Shown here one piece after another: positions 1 to 4,142 of a stretch of 7,770 bases of DNA. The stretch lies in assembly GCA_016204155.1 (NCBI GenBank), contig JACQLG010000027.1, positions 1-7,770 on the forward strand, in the 5' to 3' direction. The stretch's first letter is position 1; each line of letters begins with the position of its first letter. The position numbers and the translations under genes were made by a program. This stretch comes from Candidatus Niyogiibacteriota bacterium. Its GTDB lineage: Bacteria > Patescibacteriota > Minisyncoccia > 1-14-0-10-42-19. The notes under the pieces are model-generated. The model ran no database searches. It was not told where the DNA came from and saw only the letters and a program-made list of their open reading frames with translations.

Positions 1-780
1 CAGACGATCATTCAGGCGGGCGCCGCTCTTGGTAATTTTGCCAACAACAATAATGCAATAGATGTCGTGACGCTTTTCATGCTCCAATCAAAAAATCCAA
101 TAACCTATATCTCTACCACGGGGAGTAGTGAGAATCTGCGGGCAAACCTTAGAAGCGCGCTCGGCGATTCCGCCTATGACGACACCTTCACAACCATCTC
201 CTCCAGCATCCGTTTTTTTGATCAATTTGCCGATCCGCGAAAAACGTCCTATTCCTGGCCTCGCAGCATGGGGGAAGCGCAGGACGCGTTTGCTCAAGGA
301 AAGCTCTCAATGTATCTGGGTTACGGCTCTGAAATCCCCGATATCCAGAAAAGAAATCCGCATCTTGATTTCGGCGTTGCCGAAACTCCCCAGCTTTCAA
401 ATCAAGAGTTGAAAACATACGGCAAACTGTACGGGCTTGTGCTTTCCGGCCAGTCGGAACCTTTGATGCAATCCGCGGGCTTGCTTTTTATCAATTTTCT
501 GACAGGGCAGGAGCCGCAGACGGTCATCGCAAAAACTTTTTGGGTTGCACCGACGCTCCGCGCGCTTCTCGCTACCCCTCCTGAAGATGCGGCACTTGCA
601 ACCATATATGCCTCCGCCGTAAAAAATCAATTCTGGTATGACCCTCAAACTGAAGAATCGGGAAAAATTTTGCGCACTATGACGGAAGACGCCGCATTTG
701 AACAAAAATCAATGGAAAGCGTCGTCAACGAAGCGCATCTGAAATTTCAGCGGCTATTACAAACAATTTCATTGCCGTAA
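1..780 (+). CDS. Extracellular solute-binding protein, family 1-like (C-terminal part)
   Basis: The frame is open from the first base and ends at TAA 778-780, so 259 C-terminal residues are visible and the start lies upstream. The GTG at 67 is internal, because conserved-looking sequence (GNFANNNNAIDV) precedes it. The part seen resembles the C-terminal lobe of family-1 (sugar-type) ABC solute-binding proteins. It has a Trp followed by an AFAQGKLSMYLGYGSEI block (about residues 96-112) and then NPHLDFGVAETPQ (about 119-131), the usual 'gkaAM...G...i...np.ld.gvaplP' pattern. Any signal or lipoprotein peptide is off-window. The known role of the family is capturing a ligand outside the membrane for an ABC importer, but no permease or ATPase gene follows. 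The next gene, 9 bp downstream, is pilin-like, so the two are probably co-transcribed. Ligand unknown; it may have been recruited to another envelope role. Family fairly sure, function unsure. Confidence 0.75.
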   Translation, partial: QTIIQAGAALGNFANNNNAIDVVTLFMLQSKNPITYISTTGSSENLRANLRSALGDSAYDDTFTTISSSIRFFDQFADPRKTSYSWPRSMGEAQDAFAQGKLSMYLGYGSEIPDIQKRNPHLDFGVAETPQLSNQELKTYGKLYGLVLSGQSEPLMQSAGLLFINFLTGQEPQTVIAKTFWVAPTLRALLATPPEDAALATIYASAVKNQFWYDPQTEESGKILRTMTEDAAFEQKSMESVVNEAHLKFQRLLQTISLP

Positions 781-789
781 TGTCCTATC

Positions 790-1857
790 ATGAAAGGAAC
801 TCATAAAATAATTTTTCTTTCTGCGGCCGTTCTCATGGTCGGAGCATTATTTTTTGCGGGAAACATATATGCCCAACCTCTTCCGAGCGCGGGTGGACCG
901 GACGAAAATACGTTTCTGCCGCTCGTGCAGTGCGAAGGGCCGACTGGCTGCACGCTTTGCGAAGCGTTCCGGCTGATACACCGCGTTATTCAGTTCATTT
1001 TCTACGGCCTGCTTCTGCCTGTTGTCGCAATCGCATTCATAATAGGAGGCATCCTTCTTTTAACATCCGCCGGAAACGAATCCCGGATTACGCAAGGAAA
1101 ATCAATTGTCTGGAACACGTTTATCGGATTTATGATCGCATTTGCCGCCTGGATTTTCGTAAGCACAATTCTGGTCAATCTCACGCCCGGGATATCGGAA
1201 GATATTATATACCCGGGAAATATAAATATTAAATGGTATCAATTCCCTGGCTGTACGCCTGGGACCGAGCCCCCGCTTCCGGGAATCAGCCTTTCAGGAG
1301 GCATTGACCCTGAAACCGGTCGGATACGTCCGCCAGGAGGAAACTGCACCCTTGCTCCTTCAGATAGTCACTGCTCAGAACAAGCTCTTGCATCAACATG
1401 CTTCGGCAGCAACGCCAGCAATGCTTCAATAATCTGCAATCAAGAAAGCGGTGGCAACGTAGACGCCCCGAGCGGTACTGATAAATGCAAAGACCAAACA
1501 ACAATTTCGCATGGTTTATTCCAAATTAATGTCATTGCCCACGCCGATAGATTAGGAGGTGATTGTGTCGGCTTGTACCAAAAAAGCGGACCAGGAACGC
1601 AAGGGACCTGTCTTACATGGAGCAAGCCCGGGTGCACCGGAGTAGACGCAGATACCGGCTGTTACTGCAAAATACGTGACTGCTGGGTTGCAAGCGGAGA
1701 CGGAGTGGACGCGAGAACAAATCAAAAATATTTAAACTGCACCAATAGCGCACGGAATGAAAATACAAATATTACGATAGCATGCGAATTATCGAATAAC
1801 GGCTCTGACTTCGGGAGTGATTGGCAATACAGCGCCGATCTATGCAGTATTCCATAA
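790..1857 (+). CDS. VirB2-like membrane hairpin fused to a lysozyme/lytic transglycosylase-like domain
   Basis: 355 aa. Residues 1-29 form a signal peptide with a likely cut after IYA, before Gln29. Residues 68-93 and 107-130 are two membrane helices joined by a short polar loop (SAGNESRITQGKS), the pattern of VirB2/TrbC-type pilins. A Pro/Gly-rich linker (about 157-185) leads to a Cys-rich domain (186-355). That domain has CNQESGG with Glu219 as candidate catalytic acid, then SHGLFQIN (240-247), the signature order of lysozyme-fold transglycosylases. It ends with an 'NITIACELSNNGSDFGSDWQYS' style segment reminiscent of lysozyme C-termini. Eighteen cysteines in all, 15 of them after residue 150, suggest disulfides outside the membrane, which agrees with the predicted topology (both ends out). 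The start is the first ATG after the upstream stop; no Shine-Dalgarno is visible. Likely role (inference): locally opening peptidoglycan for a pilus or secretion machine, combining VirB1-like and VirB2-like parts. Substrate and activity untested. Confidence 0.75.
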   Translation: MKGTHKIIFLSAAVLMVGALFFAGNIYAQPLPSAGGPDENTFLPLVQCEGPTGCTLCEAFRLIHRVIQFIFYGLLLPVVAIAFIIGGILLLTSAGNESRITQGKSIVWNTFIGFMIAFAAWIFVSTILVNLTPGISEDIIYPGNINIKWYQFPGCTPGTEPPLPGISLSGGIDPETGRIRPPGGNCTLAPSDSHCSEQALASTCFGSNASNASIICNQESGGNVDAPSGTDKCKDQTTISHGLFQINVIAHADRLGGDCVGLYQKSGPGTQGTCLTWSKPGCTGVDADTGCYCKIRDCWVASGDGVDARTNQKYLNCTNSARNENTNITIACELSNNGSDFGSDWQYSADLCSIP

Positions 1858-1897
1858 TCCTCTGGAAAAATAATTGCTATTCAACTACATTAAAAAT

Positions 1898-2410
1898 ATG
1901 ATAAAAAAAGTAATAATTTTTCTCATCATCGCCGCCATTCTGATTATCGGCTACTTTGTTTTTTTCGCGGACAAGAAAAATGGGACTACTAACGATTTTG
2001 AAACGTTATTTCCTCTTTCGGATAATTATCCTTCCTCTCCATTGCGGCCTCTCGGCGACAAAATCAACATTAACACCGAGAAGGGAACTGTAACAACGGA
2101 CAACTTTCTTCAAAATGCATCCAATGATGCGAATATGAATGATTACGTGCTTCAGTCAGCCGACAATTACCTAATATCCTATTACAGAAAGACAAACTGG
2201 TTCTCTCTGATCCTTTTAGCGCCTCCGCTCCGAGCCGCCCGCGTAACTGCAGAAAATGAATTCCTTCGAATACTTAACATACGGCAAACAGAAGCATGCA
2301 AGCTTAGTGTTTCTGTGGCAGTTATCCGATCAGCAGATCAATTAGCAGGAACACGACTCGCCGGCAAAGATTATCGATTAAGCTTCTGCCCGGACGGGAT
2401 ACCGTTTTGA
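1898..2410 (+). CDS. Membrane-anchored protein of unknown function
   Basis: 170 aa from the ATG at 1898. The frame could also start at TTG 1874, but the ATG version begins MIKKVIIF, a normal Lys-rich start to a membrane helix, and is preferred. One N-terminal helix (about residues 5-23) is followed by a charged segment and an outside domain. The middle is Asn/Asp-rich (about 60-85). The C-terminal part has an LRAARVTAENEFLRIL helix, then EACKLSVSVAV and a closing LSFCPDG. The two cysteines (134 and 164) could pair. I do not recognise a named domain, but similar small anchored proteins occur near pilin genes in Parcubacteria (recalled, not searched). It sits 40 bp behind the lysozyme fusion and 43 bp before the next pilin-like gene, so it is probably part of the same apparatus. 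No Shine-Dalgarno is visible. Confidence 0.7.
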   Translation: MIKKVIIFLIIAAILIIGYFVFFADKKNGTTNDFETLFPLSDNYPSSPLRPLGDKININTEKGTVTTDNFLQNASNDANMNDYVLQSADNYLISYYRKTNWFSLILLAPPLRAARVTAENEFLRILNIRQTEACKLSVSVAVIRSADQLAGTRLAGKDYRLSFCPDGIPF

Positions 2411-2448
2411 AATGTTTGAAATGAGTAATAAGTTATGAGTAATATGTA
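2406..2448 (+). repeat. Short tandem repeats before the second pilin-like gene
   Basis: TTTGAAATG occurs twice head to tail (2406-2414 and 2415-2423), the first copy overlapping the stop codon of the upstream gene. It is followed by two copies of a 14-base unit starting ATGAGTAAT (2421-2434 and 2435-2448). The second TTGAAA (2416-2421) and TAATAT (2440-2445) stand 18 bp apart and could form a weak promoter close to the start codon at 2454. That reading is speculative. Confidence 0.55.
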
Positions 2449-2453
2449 ATAAA

Positions 2454-2984
2454 ATGCACATGCGCCTTCAAACCTATCGCCATATCCAAAAAATAACCGC
2501 GATCGGCGTAATCCTCGCGGGAATATTTTTTTCGTATCATCTTACGGGAGCGCAAGAGCAAGTTTGGATATGTCCTTCGGCGCCAATTGGCGAATACTCC
2601 AATGAATTCGACTGTAATAATGTTTGCCGGCTCCAATTTAATGAATTCTGTTTCCCGCAAGATGCGATTGGTACGCCTGTGCCTCCGGAAGACTCTACAT
2701 CCGTGCCTGATCTTCCGAAGCTCGAGATCTATAATCCTCTCGGGGACATTGACTCATTTTCAGGATTGGCAGAAGCGATTTTTCGCTGGATCGTGATTAT
2801 TGCGATCCCCTTAACCGTCATATTCCTTATTTGGGCGGGATTATTATTTGTGACAAGCAGAGGAGACGAGCAACAACTCGCGAAAGCAAAAAAAGTCTTT
2901 TTCTGGGCGGTTATCGGTGCCATGGTTATTGTCGCTTCGTGGGTTATAGCTGTCGCTATTCATAATTCAGCACAAACCCTCTAA
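2454..2984 (+). CDS. VirB2/TrbC-like pilin family protein with Cys-rich N-terminal segment
   Basis: 176 aa. Residues 1-33 look like a signal peptide (basic start, hydrophobic core, cut after TGA before Gln). A stretch of about 75 residues with four cysteines (40, 54, 58, 66) and several prolines follows. Next come LEIYNPLGDIDSF and two membrane helices (about 108-134 and 148-170) linked by the polar loop TSRGDEQQLAKAKK. This helix-loop-helix with a charged loop and a following Lys is the VirB2/TrbC-like plan common in CPR genomes. Members usually form pilus subunits or small inner-membrane parts of type IV secretion or DNA-transfer machines. A second ATG lies two codons in (2460), so the exact start is uncertain by two residues. 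No Shine-Dalgarno is seen. The gene lies 15 bp before the next pilin-like gene and is very probably co-transcribed with it. Confidence 0.8.
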   Translation: MHMRLQTYRHIQKITAIGVILAGIFFSYHLTGAQEQVWICPSAPIGEYSNEFDCNNVCRLQFNEFCFPQDAIGTPVPPEDSTSVPDLPKLEIYNPLGDIDSFSGLAEAIFRWIVIIAIPLTVIFLIWAGLLFVTSRGDEQQLAKAKKVFFWAVIGAMVIVASWVIAVAIHNSAQTL

Positions 2985-2999
2985 TCCTTATTTATCAAC

Positions 3000-3359
3000 A
3001 TGTCCTCATTGCTCAAAATCATTCCTTTCTCTATACTAAACCTAGCGTTTCTTGCCATTGCATACGCCCAGGACTGCACGGGCGCTTCGCCTGACTGCAC
3101 CCCCAATCCGGTTGAATCCGGCACATTCGGCGAATTGATCACAAAACTCGCCTTAATCATTACTGAAGTGTCGCTGCCGTTTGTCGTTTTCTTCCTGATT
3201 CTTGCGGCACTCATATTCGTGTTTGCGCGGGGGAATCCCGAACAGCTGACGCGCGCGAAAAAAATAATGTGGTGGGCAATCATTGGCGCCGCCATCATTG
3301 TTGGCGCATGGACGATTGCGATTGCAATAGATAATTTCGGCAAAGCGCTTACAGGATAA
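3000..3359 (+). CDS. VirB2/TrbC-like pilin family protein
   Basis: 119 aa with a clear signal peptide (about 1-23, cut after AYA before Gln24). A short outside segment has two cysteines (26 and 33). Two membrane helices (about 51-76 and 87-110) flank the loop ARGNPEQLTRAKK. The hairpin is closest to that of the preceding gene: loops RGDEQQLAKAKK and RGNPEQLTRAKK, followed by FFWAVIGA and MWWAIIGA, with matching ends AVAI and AIAI. This suggests a tandem duplication. The mature protein of about 96 residues is small enough to be a pilin-like subunit. The start ATG is 15 bases after the previous stop and no Shine-Dalgarno is seen. Confidence 0.8.
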   Translation: MSSLLKIIPFSILNLAFLAIAYAQDCTGASPDCTPNPVESGTFGELITKLALIITEVSLPFVVFFLILAALIFVFARGNPEQLTRAKKIMWWAIIGAAIIVGAWTIAIAIDNFGKALTG

Positions 3360-3403
3360 GTTATCATTCATTAAAGGTCTATTTCATTACTTAATAACGA
3401 TCA

Positions 3404-3437
3404 ACTTAGTCACTAAGTGACTTAGTAACTAGTAACT
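3404..3437 (+). repeat. Period-8 palindromic repeat cluster between pilin genes
   Basis: In an 82-base spacer, four imperfect 8-base units run in tandem: ACTTAGTC, ACTAAGTG, ACTTAGTA and ACTAGTAA (3404-3435). Because ACTTAGT and ACTAAGT are reverse complements, neighbouring units form overlapping perfect palindromes with 7-base arms (3404-3418 and 3412-3426). A direct repeat AGTAACT also occurs at 3424-3430 and 3431-3437. The cluster ends five bases before the next start codon. It could be a protein-binding site, a small hairpin at the ribosome entry site, or a slippage-grown spacer. Confidence 0.6.
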
Positions 3438-3441
3438 TTTT

Positions 3442-3798
3442 ATGACACACTCACTTCGAAAAATAACGCCCCTCTTGTGGATGGCGCTATACGCGGCCCT
3501 TCTACTCCCGTTCTTTGCATACGCGCAGGAGGTCAGCACTATCCTTACAGAGATAAGCTCGATCTTAAACACCGTCATTCCGATCCTGATGATCTTGGCA
3601 ACGCTTATCTTTTTATGGGGAATTATCCAATACATTACCGCGGCAGGAGATGAGGAAAAGATAAAGGGCGCAAAATGGTATATTATCTGGGGGCTTATTG
3701 CACTTTTCGTCATGGTATCCGTGTGGGGGCTGGTACAAGTTCTTACTAATACTTTCGATATTGGCCGGCCAGTCACGCCACAAGGACCGCGACAATAA
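3442..3798 (+). CDS. VirB2/TrbC-like pilin family protein
   Basis: 118 aa. Signal peptide about 1-28 (cut after AYA before Gln29). Two membrane helices (about 42-65 and 79-101) enclose the loop TAAGDEEKIKGAK. A short polar tail ends in Pro/Gln-rich sequence. It has no cysteines, unlike the two genes before it. The second helix (IIWGLIALFVMVSVWGLVQVL) strongly resembles that of the gene at 3867 (MIWGIVGLFLMVSVWGIIQIL), so these two form a second sub-pair in the array. The gene is the last before a strong terminator and probably closes the upstream transcription unit. The start is the first ATG after the repeat cluster; no Shine-Dalgarno is visible. Confidence 0.8.
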   Translation: MTHSLRKITPLLWMALYAALLLPFFAYAQEVSTILTEISSILNTVIPILMILATLIFLWGIIQYITAAGDEEKIKGAKWYIIWGLIALFVMVSVWGLVQVLTNTFDIGRPVTPQGPRQ

Positions 3799-3816
3799 TA
3801 AGACAAGCCGACTTAT

Positions 3817-3848
3817 AAACAATCCCGCTGGAAGCGGGATTGTTTTTT
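3817..3848 (+). terminator. Intrinsic terminator after the pilin-like gene run
   Basis: A perfect 10-bp stem pairs ACAATCCCGC (3819-3828) with GCGGGATTGT (3834-3843), loop TGGAA. Upstream A's at 3817-3818 can pair with the T's. It is followed by a six-T run (3843-3848). The position, just past the stop at 3798, fits the end of a + strand transcript. On the - strand the same hairpin is followed by TTTAT, so it may also stop readthrough from polA. Confidence 0.85.
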
Positions 3849-3852
3849 ATGA

Positions 3853-3858
3853 TATGAT
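3853..3858 (+). promoter_or_regulatory. Possible -10 box for the last pilin-like gene
   Basis: TATGAT lies 8 bases before the ATG at 3867, directly behind a strong terminator, so this gene needs its own promoter or terminator readthrough. No convincing -35 is seen at the right distance. Transcription from here would start almost at the start codon, giving a leaderless message. Weak call. Confidence 0.3.
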
Positions 3859-3866
3859 AATTACAT

Positions 3867-4142
3867 ATGCCGACAGGAGATTATACCATCGGGTCATTGG
3901 TAGAAAAAATCGTTGAGCTTGTTATCAATCCTCTCATCACGCTCTTAATGATCGTTGGGACGGTTGTATTTTTATGGGGGCTTGTTGAATTCTTAATGAA
4001 TCCCGACAATGAAGAAAAACGCTCTGCAGGCAAGCGCCATATGATCTGGGGAATTGTAGGGCTTTTTTTGATGGTAAGCGTATGGGGCATCATCCAGATA
4101 CTTTGCGATTTTTTTGAAACCTGCCAGATATTAGGAATTTAA
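3867..4142 (+). CDS. VirB2/TrbC-like small membrane protein without signal peptide
   Basis: 91 aa. Two membrane helices (about 20-44 and 58-80) flank the charged loop NPDNEEKRSAGKRH, and the tail carries two cysteines (80 and 86). It keeps the array's helix-loop-helix plan and is nearest to the gene at 3442, but starts directly with a short polar stretch (MPTGDYTIGSLVEKI) and has no signal peptide. Either it inserts by itself or its topology is set by the helices alone. It stands behind a terminator, so it is likely a separate transcription unit. Its stop codon lies within the 3' end of polA on the other strand (12-bp overlap). A pilin-like or small channel-like subunit is the best guess. Confidence 0.75.
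   Translation: MPTGDYTIGSLVEKIVELVINPLITLLMIVGTVVFLWGLVEFLMNPDNEEKRSAGKRHMIWGIVGLFLMVSVWGIIQILCDFFETCQILGI

Noticed and set aside
67..69. GTG at 67 as the start of the solute-binding protein
   Set aside because: The frame is open to the window edge and the residues before it look like conserved family sequence, so the gene is simply cut by the window.
1874..1897. TTG start eight codons before the ATG at 1898
   Set aside because: The ATG gives a normal Lys-rich start to the membrane helix, and neither start has a Shine-Dalgarno to favour the rarer TTG.
3404..3437. Possible CRISPR array or attachment site
   Set aside because: The units are only 8 bases, contiguous and without spacers, and no integrase or cas gene is present.
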